21,022 nt of DNA from positions 1-21,022 of the forward strand of contig DCDG01000051.1 in the NCBI GenBank assembly GCA_002316315.1, written 5' to 3'. How positions within the stretch are numbered: position 1 is the first letter of the stretch; every line of letters starts with the position of its first letter. The notes beneath the pieces are model-generated. The model ran no database searches and was not told the DNA's origin. It saw nothing but the letters and a program-made list of their open reading frames with translations. The translations under genes and the position numbers were made by a program. The stretch comes from Candidatus Aminicenantes bacterium UBA1061 (GTDB taxonomy: Bacteria; Acidobacteriota; Aminicenantia; Aminicenantales; Saccharicenantaceae). Of this stretch, positions 12,921 through 20,500 are shown one piece after another.

Positions 12921-14861
12921 TCAGTTTTTCTTATCATCATCGACAACTTCGGCATCTATAACATCATCTTCACCCCGGCCATCGCCAGAGCCGGCGCTCG
13001 CTTCCTGATCGCCAGCCTGGTAATTACTCCCGGGCTGACCCTGAGGCCCTGTCTGCTGACCGCCTGCCTGAGTGTAAAGGACTTCACTGATACGGTGTGA
13101 AGCTCGGGCTAAGGATTCTGTTGCCCTCTTTATATCCTCGAGATTCTCAGATTCCATAGCTTTTTTTGTGTTAGCAATTTCTTGCTCCAGATGATTAACT
13201 TCGTCAGCAGGAACCTTATCGCGGTTGTCCTGGATGAGTTTCTCTAAGCTGTAAATCATCTGGTCAGCCTGATTTCTGGCGTCAATGATTTCACGGCGGC
13301 GCCTGTCTTCGGCTGCGTTAGCTTCTGCTTCTTTAACCATTCTCTCAATTTCCTTTTCATCCAATCCGCTATGACCGGTAATGGTTATAGCCTGCTGCTT
13401 GCCAGTGGCCATATCCTTAGCCGAAACATTGAGGATGCCATTGGCGTCAATATCAAATGTGACCTCAACTTTCGGGATACCACGTGGGGCCGGTGGAAGC
13501 CCATCCAGATGGAAACGTCCAAGACTACGGTTATAGGCAGCCATGTCACGCTCGCCCTGCAGGACATGAATCTCAACACTGGTTTGGTTGTCTGCCGCGG
13601 TGGTAAAAATCTCACTCTTTCTGGTCGGAATAGTAGTATTCCTTGGAATCATCTTGGTGAAAACGCCCCCCAGAGTTTCAATACCGAGAGTCAAAGGCGT
13701 AACATCAAGGAGAAGTACATCTTTAACCTCACCGCTCAGCACTGCACCTTGAATAGCCGCTCCAATTGCCACCACCTCGTCCGGGTTAACACCTTTATGG
13801 GGCTCTTTACCAAAGAAATCACGGACAAGCTGCTGGATCATGGGCATTCTGGTTTGACCACCGACCAGAATAACTTCGTTGATATCCTCAGGTTTAAGGC
13901 CCGCGTCCTGAAGAGCCTGCTTGACCGGCGGAAGCGAGCGTTTGACCAGATCTTCAGCTAACTGCTCGAGTTTCGCTCTGGTAATTTTCATCAAGAGGTG
14001 TTTTGGGCCAGTGGCATCAGCCGTAATAAATGGCAGGTTAATCTCAGTTTCCATCATGGTGGAAAGCTCAATTTTAGCCTTTTCAGCCGCTTCTTTCAGC
14101 CGCTGGAGAGCCATCTTATCCTGGCTGAGATCTATGCCATTTTCCTTTTTAAATTCGCTGACAATCCAGTCCTGGACCCTCTGATCAATATCATCACCAC
14201 CAAGATGGGTATCACCATTGGTCGCCTTGACTTCAACCACTCCTTCACCGACTTCCAGTATGGAAATATCAAAGGTGCCGCCGCCAAAATCGTAAACGGC
14301 AATAATTTCGTCCTTTTTCTTGTCCAGGCCATAAGCCAGGGCGGCTGCCGTCGGTTCATTGATTATTCTAACCACATCAAGACCAGCAATTGTTCCAGCG
14401 TCCTTGGTAGCTTTTCTCTGAGCATCATTGAAATAAGCCGGAACGGTTATAACTGCTTTTTCAACTTTTTCTCCCAGATAATCTTCTGCCGCTTTCTTTA
14501 GCTTTTGCACAATAAAAGCAGAAATCTGTGGTGGAGAATATTCTTTCCCCTGAGCCATAACTCTAACATCTCCGTTTGGGGATTCAACTACTTTAAAGGG
14601 AACCTGTTTGATTTCGTTCTGGACCTCGCTATAGCGCCGGCCCGCGAACCTTTTAATAGAGTAAATCGTGTTCTCGGGATTAGTAACCCTTTGCCGCTTG
14701 GCTACCTGGCCAACCAGGATTTCTCCTTTCTGTGTAAAAGCGACAACCGAAGGCGTTGTCCGTCCACCTTCTTCATTAGGGATAACCGTGACTTTATCAC
14801 CTTCCATAACTGCCACAACAGAGTTAGTTGTCCCGAGATCGATTCCAATTATCTTGCTCAT
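12921..14861 (-). CDS. dnaK: Chaperone DnaK (Hsp70)
   Basis: ATP-dependent Hsp70 chaperone of the cytoplasm. The nucleotide-binding domain starts with KIIGIDLGTTNSVVAVMEG and includes the signatures VYDFGGGTFDISILEVGEG and VILVGGQTRMPMIQQLV. The linker DVLLLDVTPLTLGIETLGG leads to the substrate-binding domain and helical lid. The tail ends in an acidic EDDVIDAEVVDDDKKN. At 646 residues it is full length. AGGAGG lies 6 bases before the ATG. It is the first gene of the operon, with a strong promoter at 14895-14923. Confidence 0.98.
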   Translation of the reverse strand: MSKIIGIDLGTTNSVVAVMEGDKVTVIPNEEGGRTTPSVVAFTQKGEILVGQVAKRQRVTNPENTIYSIKRFAGRRYSEVQNEIKQVPFKVVESPNGDVRVMAQGKEYSPPQISAFIVQKLKKAAEDYLGEKVEKAVITVPAYFNDAQRKATKDAGTIAGLDVVRIINEPTAAALAYGLDKKKDEIIAVYDFGGGTFDISILEVGEGVVEVKATNGDTHLGGDDIDQRVQDWIVSEFKKENGIDLSQDKMALQRLKEAAEKAKIELSTMMETEINLPFITADATGPKHLLMKITRAKLEQLAEDLVKRSLPPVKQALQDAGLKPEDINEVILVGGQTRMPMIQQLVRDFFGKEPHKGVNPDEVVAIGAAIQGAVLSGEVKDVLLLDVTPLTLGIETLGGVFTKMIPRNTTIPTRKSEIFTTAADNQTSVEIHVLQGERDMAAYNRSLGRFHLDGLPPAPRGIPKVEVTFDIDANGILNVSAKDMATGKQQAITITGHSGLDEKEIERMVKEAEANAAEDRRRREIIDARNQADQMIYSLEKLIQDNRDKVPADEVNHLEQEIANTKKAMESENLEDIKRATESLARASHRISEVLYTQAGGQQTGPQGQPGSNYQAGDQEASAGSGDGRGEDDVIDAEVVDDDKKN

Positions 14862-14878
14862 TTTTTCCTCCTGTCTAC

Positions 14879-14892
14879 AATTAAGCTTAATT
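14879..14892. promoter_or_regulatory. Perfect 14-bp palindrome at the dnaK start region
   Basis: AATTAAGCTTAATT at 14879-14892 is self-complementary. It lies where the dnaK transcription start is expected (about 14888), between the -10 box and the ribosome-binding site. It could be an operator or a 5' RNA hairpin. Confidence 0.4.
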
Positions 14893-14894
14893 AT

Positions 14895-14923
14895 AATATA
14901 TAATGTTAGTCATCTCTTGTCAA
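14895..14923 (-). promoter_or_regulatory. dnaK operon promoter with a possible degenerate HAIR operator
   Basis: TTGACA (14923-14918) and TATATT (14900-14895) lie 17 bases apart on the minus strand, a strong housekeeping-type promoter. Over the -35, CTTGACA-N7-ACTAACA (14924-14904) resembles the HspR-binding HAIR element CTTGAGT-N7-ACTCAAG. The left half matches at 5 of 7 positions, the right at 4 of 7. The spacing is exact but the match is weak. Confidence 0.6.
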
Positions 14924-15017
14924 GATTTTGCAATAAATCTATTTTATTTATTATCAACATGTTATATTTATTTATGGTAAGCCTATAAGTAATTTATAAA
15001 ATTTAAAAACTTATGCC

Positions 15018-15908
15018 TTAAGGTATCCAGATAATTCCCTGGATATCATCAATGAAAGCCCAGTAAATTCCCTGAGCATCTCTTATCTCGTCAAAATATA
15101 GAATCATCTTTGGGTTAAGGTTCTTGTTTTTTTTCAAGAAATTCTTGACAGGTAGAAAGATATGCCATGAAAGATTTTCTTTCAGCCTGTTTAACTTTTG
15201 CTGCTTTTCTCCCCCCGAACGGACAGCCACCTCCAGTCCGTTATTAAATATCAATTCATAACTTCCTGGCATATCAGTTATTTCCAGAGCCTCCAGTTCG
15301 AAACTTTCACTATTGCTGGACGACTCTGGAACCGTAGTTGTGCTTCCTTTGCGGCTGTTTTTCTTGTTTTCTTTATCAGAAGAAGCAGGAGCAGGCTCTA
15401 CTACGGCCGCCGTATCTCCTTCTCCTGGTTTAATCAACCTGCGTTTTGGCGGATTAAGGGCAGACTTCTGACTCAGAGCAATAACCTTCAGGGGTACTGG
15501 TTCGCCAAAATAACGAATCTGACCGACAACCCAGCTTTTGAGAACCATTCCTCTGGCTCTAAGTTCAATTTTCTTATCTTTCAAGTCAATAACAAAGTAA
15601 TATATTGGTTTTTTGGCCAGCGTCAGTTCTTCTTCCAGAAATCTGTTTTCTTTGAGTAACTCAGAACCTGCCTGATGACGAGAAGAAGTCCTGGCCTCCC
15701 TGGACTGCTCTTTTTGAGTGTCTTTCTTTTTCTGCTGATTAGTAGCCAAAACTCTATTATTATAATTTTTTTGATGGCTGTACATATCGCTGGAGGCAGA
15801 CTTAACCAGACCAGTGATCAAACCAAAAAGCAGTGCGATAAATAATAAGCTGGCAAACTTTCTCTTACCTTTATCTCGCTTTTTATCTATGAACTCTGTC
15901 TTTTCCAT
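15018..15908 (-). CDS. Membrane-anchored protein with YkuD-like strand, function unknown
   Basis: A 296-residue protein. One membrane segment (FASLLFIALLFGLITGLV, about residues 18-36) leaves the rest outside the cytoplasm. A charged, Lys/Gln-rich linker and coiled coil follow. The segment YYFVIDLKDKKIELRARGMV then resembles the first strands of an L,D-transpeptidase domain, as in the two upstream proteins. The catalytic HGC motif is absent. A Lys/Ser-rich low-complexity region (about 170-200) precedes a C-terminal part ending in WAFIDDIQGIIWIP. It lies 12 bases after the YkuD gene and is the last gene of the operon. I infer a catalytically inactive partner or regulator. No ribosome-binding site is obvious for its ATG. 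Confidence 0.6.
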   Translation of the reverse strand: MEKTEFIDKKRDKGKRKFASLLFIALLFGLITGLVKSASSDMYSHQKNYNNRVLATNQQKKKDTQKEQSREARTSSRHQAGSELLKENRFLEEELTLAKKPIYYFVIDLKDKKIELRARGMVLKSWVVGQIRYFGEPVPLKVIALSQKSALNPPKRRLIKPGEGDTAAVVEPAPASSDKENKKNSRKGSTTTVPESSSNSESFELEALEITDMPGSYELIFNNGLEVAVRSGGEKQQKLNRLKENLSWHIFLPVKNFLKKNKNLNPKMILYFDEIRDAQGIYWAFIDDIQGIIWIP

Positions 15909-15920
15909 TATCTATGTAGC

Positions 15921-16571
15921 TTAATAAATATAGATTTTAGTCCCGATTCTTGATGCTTTGAAAATAGCCTCAAGATCCTTATCTCCAAACCGGACACAGC
16001 CATGAGTGACATTTCTTCCCAGAAGACGAGTATAGAGAGTTCCATGAAGAAAGTAACCATTGCCAAATCCGAGGGCATAGTCACCCAGGACCCCACCCTC
16101 CACCCTGTCTTCCATTCTGCTGGGAATTGGCTCGCCTTCTTCTATAAAGGCCCAGTCAGGCTTAACCCAATATGGATTCTGAATCTTTGATTTAACAAAA
16201 AACTCACCTTTTGGCGTATCGAACACCCAGCTTCTTTTCCCGTTAGGGTCTACCAGGATTTCTCCGCTGCCCGTGGACACCAGTCCTTCTCTTAATATCT
16301 TATCGCCTTCTTTTAGATAATATTTGTTTTCAGCTGAATCGATTATTATATAGGCACCCTTTGGCTGATAACTTTTGATTTTTTTCTTCAAAGTTGCGTT
16401 CTGCACTTCAGGGCTGATTCTAGCTTTAGGATCAGGCTGAAAATTATAGACCGTCCTCCATTGAGCGGTCAATTTTTGATTATCTAAGAGAGCCAGGGCT
16501 ACCACTACCACCCCGACTACATAAATCAGACTGCAGCCGACCAGCAGCCATTTCCAGCCCTTTTTCTTCAT
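15921..16571 (-). CDS. Membrane-anchored L,D-transpeptidase (YkuD domain)
   Basis: A 216-residue protein with one N-terminal membrane helix (about residues 8-29) and a periplasmic YkuD domain. The domain starts at AYIIIDSAENKYYLKEGDKI. The catalytic motif is HGT at 176, then VTHGCVRF with His190 and Cys192, the H-x13-HGC arrangement of L,D-transpeptidases. These enzymes form 3-3 cross-links in peptidoglycan or attach proteins to it. The reading frame begins 6 bases after the stop of the upstream lipoprotein gene, so the genes are co-transcribed. No strong ribosome-binding site is seen; coupling is likely. Confidence 0.85.
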   Translation of the reverse strand: MKKKGWKWLLVGCSLIYVVGVVVVALALLDNQKLTAQWRTVYNFQPDPKARISPEVQNATLKKKIKSYQPKGAYIIIDSAENKYYLKEGDKILREGLVSTGSGEILVDPNGKRSWVFDTPKGEFFVKSKIQNPYWVKPDWAFIEEGEPIPSRMEDRVEGGVLGDYALGFGNGYFLHGTLYTRLLGRNVTHGCVRFGDKDLEAIFKASRIGTKIYIY

Positions 16572-16577
16572 CTTTGT

Positions 16578-17687
16578 TTACACCGGTTTTAATATACCAA
16601 TAATTTTGTTGTTTGGATCCGTTGTGCCAACTATAGTCACCGGGGTACCGACCGTAATCATCCTGAACAACTCATCCATTTCCTTATCGTCAAGGGCCAC
16701 GCAACCTTTGGTTAAACCGTCTTTGCCACCACCGTGAATTTCAATTAAGCCCCCAATCCTGGTTGACGAGGTAATATAGCCCTTTCTCTTTGCTTCGTTA
16801 AACTTTTTTATATCTTCTTCATTCGGATAGTTAATCAACAACCCCTTACCATATTTACTTGCACCTATTTTTTTTATTACCTGATAATTACCTTCAGGAG
16901 TAGCATCATCTCCCGCGTGAAGTTTATCATTCAGCCCATTGAAACCTAATCCAACCTCGTAGGTTTTTACTGGCATGCCTGCTTGGTAAATCGTCAGAAT
17001 TCTTTCCAGCTTGCTTATCACAATGACCGTTTGGCCAGAAGTCCTCGATTTCTCAACTGCTCTCTCGGCCAGCCGGCGCCACTGAGCTATTTGGTCCTGG
17101 TCCATATACCTCTTGAGTTGCTCACGAAGAATACTTTCTGCACGGTTAAGAAGATTGGATATCTCATCCAGTCGCCTTCTTGCTTCACTATAACGCGAGT
17201 CCACGAACAGACGATCCGCTTCCTTGAATAAGATATCTGCTTGAGCAAGATGAGGACGAGAAAAACTCCGCTGGTTGAGTTGCAAGCTAAGGTTGTCCAG
17301 AGTCTCATATTTTGCATACAGTGTCTCACGCCTGGCTTCTATTTCTTGCGATAGAGATGCCTTTCTGCTCTTGATGAGAGCATCCAGTTGCTCGCCCTCT
17401 TTTATTACCTGACTAAAATTCTTCCTGACCCGGTCATAGTTCCGGAAGATACCTATTTTCAGCTCTTCCCGCTCTAAAGCCTTTCTGGCTTCGGCCAGAT
17501 CACGTTCATATTTTTGAAATTCCTCGGGGGCAAAAATAGAACCACCGGCGCTCCAGAGGGCTTGCTGCTGCTGTTGAGCTTGCTCCACCTCTGAAGGAGC
17601 CGGTGGGGTTTTACAACCTGGCGCAAAAAATATCAGGCTAAGCTGAATAATCCCGAGCAGAACTGCGTTTCTTCTTCTCAACTTCAC
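16578..17687 (-). CDS. Lipoprotein with helical module fused to L,D-transpeptidase (YkuD) domain
   Basis: A 369-residue predicted lipoprotein: a signal segment followed by APGC with Cys25, an atypical lipobox. Residues 45-215 are strongly helical and charged, with coiled-coil character. The YkuD domain covers about residues 219-355 and contains IEIHGGG (His318) and LTKGCVAL (Cys329). The HGC motif is KGC here, a common variant. The helical part starts with AGGSIFAPEEF, very like AGGDIYAKDEL in the next lipoprotein, so the two share a module. The start is GTG at 17687-17685 with a GGGAG that is rather distant. It is the second gene of the envelope operon. I infer peptidoglycan modification at the outer membrane. 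Confidence 0.8.
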   Translation of the reverse strand: MKLRRRNAVLLGIIQLSLIFFAPGCKTPPAPSEVEQAQQQQQALWSAGGSIFAPEEFQKYERDLAEARKALEREELKIGIFRNYDRVRKNFSQVIKEGEQLDALIKSRKASLSQEIEARRETLYAKYETLDNLSLQLNQRSFSRPHLAQADILFKEADRLFVDSRYSEARRRLDEISNLLNRAESILREQLKRYMDQDQIAQWRRLAERAVEKSRTSGQTVIVISKLERILTIYQAGMPVKTYEVGLGFNGLNDKLHAGDDATPEGNYQVIKKIGASKYGKGLLINYPNEEDIKKFNEAKRKGYITSSTRIGGLIEIHGGGKDGLTKGCVALDDKEMDELFRMITVGTPVTIVGTTDPNNKIIGILKPV

Positions 17688-17730
17688 TAAGCAACTTTGC
17701 TCCCGCCTGAATTCTTGCTGCTGCTGGCGA

Positions 17731-18324
17731 TTATCTTCCTCTTATCTTTTCTATGGCAGCATTAACCTGCTCGGAAATAGCATTAGCTTTTTCCTTAATA
17801 GAAGCAGCCTTGTCGTAGGCGCCCAAATAATCTTCCTGGTCAATTGACGCCTGAACCTCAGCCAGCTGGGCTTCCAGACCAGCCAGGTCGGATTTCATGG
17901 CTTCAATATCCGCCTTGGTGCCTTTGCCCTTTGGGGCTTTGTCAAGGAGTGCCTTAGCCGCATCAAAAGCAGCCTTAGCTTCATTCAGCGCATTGATGGC
18001 ATTATTCTTAGCCTCTTCTTTTCTGGCCGGGATTAGTTGAGCTACACCATCGGCATCAGTCTTAATTTTAGCCAGCATTTCTTTTGCCTTGCCAAACTTC
18101 TTGAACAGCTTCTTTGACTGGGCATTAACTTCATCCATGGCTGCGTTGTAATCATCATTGAGCCTTTTCAGCTCATCCTTGGCATAGATGTCACCGCCGG
18201 CTTTTACCACAGCGTCAATAGCCGCCTTAGCCTCATCTATTTGCTGAGTCGGCTGCTTGGCGCAGCTGGTAAACAGAAAAACCACTAGAAGGCCGAGAAC
18301 CGAAATCTTCATCAGATTTTTCAT
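17731..18324 (-). CDS. Alanine-rich helical lipoprotein (DUF4398-like)
   Basis: A 197-residue predicted lipoprotein. The signal segment ends in LFTSC (Cys21). The mature part is almost entirely helical and Ala/Lys/Glu/Asp-rich, with Leu-heptad character, so it is likely a coiled-coil bundle anchored to the outer membrane. The opening module AAIDAVVKAGGDIYAKDEL matches the start of the lipoprotein-YkuD fusion next to it. The ATG at 18324 is preferred over the ATG at 18330: AGGAGG then has 8-base spacing to it instead of 2. It is the first gene of the operon. It could be a Braun-lipoprotein-like structural partner or acceptor for the transpeptidases, but that is inference. Confidence 0.7.
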   Translation of the reverse strand: MKNLMKISVLGLLVVFLFTSCAKQPTQQIDEAKAAIDAVVKAGGDIYAKDELKRLNDDYNAAMDEVNAQSKKLFKKFGKAKEMLAKIKTDADGVAQLIPARKEEAKNNAINALNEAKAAFDAAKALLDKAPKGKGTKADIEAMKSDLAGLEAQLAEVQASIDQEDYLGAYDKAASIKEKANAISEQVNAAIEKIRGR

Positions 18325-18532
18325 TATCATTTCCTCCTTTCTGATGATTTTTATAGTTTATTTGGCCTATACCTATCCCGCTTTATATCTATTTTAGCCT
18401 TCCTTCTTTGTCTCCCCTTCTATTGTCAGGGAAAACGGTAACTAAGCCTTTTGCTTGATCTCGCTATGGGGGACTTAAATAATCTGGCAGAGAACTTTTT
18501 CCCTCTCCACTCATTTTTTACCTTCTAATTAC

Positions 18533-18551
18533 CTTCACCTTTCAGGTGAAG
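18533..18551. repeat. Perfect inverted repeat in the leader of the envelope operon
   Basis: CTTCACCT-TTC-AGGTGAAG is an 8-bp perfect stem with a 3-base loop. It begins about 4 bases past the expected transcription start (near 18555). It may be an operator or a 5' RNA hairpin. Confidence 0.5.
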
Positions 18552-18561
18552 AACATTAAAA

Positions 18562-18590
18562 TTATTATCATAAAACACCCAGATTGTCAA
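18562..18590 (-). promoter_or_regulatory. Promoter of the envelope operon
   Basis: A perfect -35 TTGACA (18590-18585) and TAATAA (18567-18562) lie 17 bases apart on the minus strand. The resulting leader of about 230 bases is long for this window. Confidence 0.55.
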
Positions 18591-18888
18591 ATACTAAACG
18601 GACAGTTTCGTCCTCTATTTTTTATATTTATATTATCGAATTGTGGCCTTAGATTTTGCCCATTTTCCAACTCGCTATGTAAGTAATTCCACTCATTCTT
18701 TTTATTAATTATTTTATCAGTTTTTTGATTCTTTATTATCCATTTTTACTTTTTACTCTCTTATCATCCAGGCCCTATTATTCATTTAATTCAACTAATA
18801 CAACCTGAAAAAAGCCAGTCTCGTTCACTGAAGGAAAATTATACTATCAATGGAGACAATAATCAGGCCCGACAGTTAGCTCACCGGC

Positions 18889-18926
18889 AAAAAAAAGGGC
18901 CCGCACCAATTTTCAGGCCCGGGCCC
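18889..18926 (-). terminator. Intrinsic terminator of the malic-enzyme gene
   Basis: On the minus strand GGGCCCG (18926-18920) pairs perfectly with CGGGCCC (18903-18897) and is followed by eight T residues (18896-18889). It lies just after the stop codon at 18953. The arms are very GC-rich and the T-run is long, so this is a strong call. Confidence 0.85.
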
Positions 18927-18952
18927 AGGTTTAGACCTAATTAGCTGACTTA

Positions 18953-20305
18953 CTATTTATCCGGATCAGCAATAAAACCTTCTTTCATTAACAACTGAAC
19001 TTCCTCGCGAGCCTTTCGGATAGTATTTTCAGCCATCTTATATAGCTCATCAGCTGGAATATCTTTTCGAGCAACGCCCTGCTCAATGGCTTTACGCCCA
19101 ACAGCCACCGCTTCTCTGGGGAAAACTTCCCACTGATCCATATTCGGGATGATGTATTCTTCGTGAATCCCATGATCCTCGGCCACTTTGGCCAGTTCAT
19201 TGGCAGCCGCTATGCACATTTCATCAGTGATAGTTTTAGCTCTGACATCAAGCGTCCCACGGAAGATACCCGGGAAACCCAGGGAATTATTAACCTGATT
19301 GGGGAAATCAGAACGTCCTGTAGCCACAATCCTTGCTCCGGCCTCTTTCGCTTCCCATGGCCAGATTTCAGGAATCGGATTGGCTTCGGCAAAAACAATG
19401 GAATCCCTGGCCATGGTTTTAATCCACTCCGGCTTGATAACGCCTGGACCCGAAGCTGAAACGCTGACTAAAACATCCGCTCCCTTAATGGATTCAGCTA
19501 CATCACCCTGCTTATTTTGCGGATTGGTTTTCAGGCACAAATCCCATTTTTCCTTATACTTGCTCTGCAAAGTATCTCGATCAGCCCGATCTTTCGATAG
19601 AATTCCTTTAGAATCAACGGATAACATGTTTTCCGGATTAACACCGGCCGCCATCAACAGCCGGGCAATAGCTATGCCGGCAGCACCAGAGCCAACAACT
19701 GTCACTTTTACTTCCCCAATTTTCTTATTGACGATTTTTAAGGCATTAATCAGGCCGGCTACCGTCACGCAAGCCGTTCCCTGTTGATCATCATGCCAGA
19801 TCGGAATCTCGCATTCAGTTCTCAAAGTATCGAGTATGTGAAAACATTTTGGATGAGAAATGTCTTCGAGATTTACACCGCCAAATGTCGGCTGGAGAGC
19901 TTTTACCATATAAATAATTTTATCCGGGTCTTTCTCTCTGAGGCAAATCGGAAAAGCATCCACCCCTCCCAAATATTTATAGAGCAATGCCTTACCTTCC
20001 ATCACCGGCAAGGCTGCTTCCGGACCGATATCACCCAGCCCGAGTACACGCGTTCCGTCAGAGACGACAGCCACAAAATTTCCCTTGTTGGTCATCTCAT
20101 AAGCTTTCTCCGCGTCCTTGTTGATCTCCATACAAGGAGCAGCTACCCCTGGGGTATACCAGATAGCAAAATCTTTAAAACTACGCACCCGGCATTTCAG
20201 CGTTACACCAACCTTCCCTCTGTAAAAGGGATGGAGCCGCATAGCATCTTTTGACGGCTGCTCGGCTTTAGCCAGCAGTTCCTCTACTGTAACTTTTTTG
20301 TCCAT
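18953..20305 (-). CDS. NAD(P)-dependent malic enzyme
   Basis: A 450-residue oxidative decarboxylase converting malate to pyruvate and CO2, in the cytoplasm. Visible motifs are FAIWYTPGVAAPC (Tyr50), EGKALLYKY with catalytic Lys105, FGGVNLEDIS, WHDDQQGTA with a metal-binding Asp, a Rossmann nucleotide-binding GSGAAG at 205-210, and ATGRSDFPNQVNN near 320. This is the length and pattern of the short bacterial and archaeal malic enzymes, without the phosphotransacetylase domain of MaeB. The choice between NAD and NADP cannot be made here. AGGAGG precedes the ATG. It ends in a strong terminator and is a single-gene transcription unit. Confidence 0.95.
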   Translation of the reverse strand: MDKKVTVEELLAKAEQPSKDAMRLHPFYRGKVGVTLKCRVRSFKDFAIWYTPGVAAPCMEINKDAEKAYEMTNKGNFVAVVSDGTRVLGLGDIGPEAALPVMEGKALLYKYLGGVDAFPICLREKDPDKIIYMVKALQPTFGGVNLEDISHPKCFHILDTLRTECEIPIWHDDQQGTACVTVAGLINALKIVNKKIGEVKVTVVGSGAAGIAIARLLMAAGVNPENMLSVDSKGILSKDRADRDTLQSKYKEKWDLCLKTNPQNKQGDVAESIKGADVLVSVSASGPGVIKPEWIKTMARDSIVFAEANPIPEIWPWEAKEAGARIVATGRSDFPNQVNNSLGFPGIFRGTLDVRAKTITDEMCIAAANELAKVAEDHGIHEEYIIPNMDQWEVFPREAVAVGRKAIEQGVARKDIPADELYKMAENTIRKAREEVQLLMKEGFIADPDK

Positions 20306-20331
20306 AATGACCTCCTTTTTTGTTAGAGTCG

Positions 20332-20360
20332 ATAGTAAGATAAAAGGAAAAGTTAGTCAA
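20332..20360 (-). promoter_or_regulatory. Promoter of the malic-enzyme gene
   Basis: TTGACT (20360-20355) and TACTAT (20337-20332) lie 17 bases apart on the minus strand, about 27 bases before the start codon. Confidence 0.5.
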
Positions 20361-20420
20361 ACACTTTTTTATTTGTTCAGAAAAAAACCTTACTTTCTAA
20401 AAAAATAAGCCCGGCTCTGC

Positions 20421-20449
20421 TTGACAGATTGGATGACAGTCATTATATT
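20421..20449 (+). promoter_or_regulatory. Promoter of the TetR-family gene
   Basis: A perfect TTGACA at 20421-20426 is followed after 17 bases by TATATT at 20444-20449. The start site is expected near 20456, at the left edge of the palindrome. Confidence 0.65.
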
Positions 20450-20456
20450 TTAAGTA

Positions 20457-20476
20457 TACTTACCGATCGGTAAGTA
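20457..20476. promoter_or_regulatory. 20-bp palindromic operator of the TetR-family regulator
   Basis: A perfect self-complementary 20-bp sequence with half-site TACTTACCGA. It lies directly after the -10 box, between promoter and ribosome-binding site. Size and position fit a TetR dimer site, so the regulator probably represses itself. The divergent malic-enzyme promoter lies about 100 bases away. Confidence 0.75.
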
Positions 20477-20500
20477 GATAGCTTAAGAAGAGGCCAGAAA

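Larger units (their letters stand above)
18325..18952. other. Long AT-rich intergenic region
   Basis: About 630 bases hold the lipoprotein operon promoter and its roughly 230-base leader, and the malic-enzyme terminator. The middle (about 18600-18850) is a pyrimidine-rich tract on the plus strand without genes. No known riboswitch is recognised in the leader. Confidence 0.5.

Noticed and set aside
13371..14501. Several plus-strand open frames opposite dnaK
   Set aside because: Antisense shadows of a highly conserved gene; no protein family recognised.
14862..15017. CIRCE element (HrcA site) before dnaK
   Set aside because: No TTAGCACTC-N9-GAGTGCTAA pattern found; an HspR-type control fits better.
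15198..15659. Plus-strand open frame of 153 codons
   Set aside because: Entirely antisense to the last gene of the envelope operon, which has the better coding evidence.
19784..20254. Plus-strand open frame of 156 codons
   Set aside because: Antisense to the conserved malic-enzyme gene.
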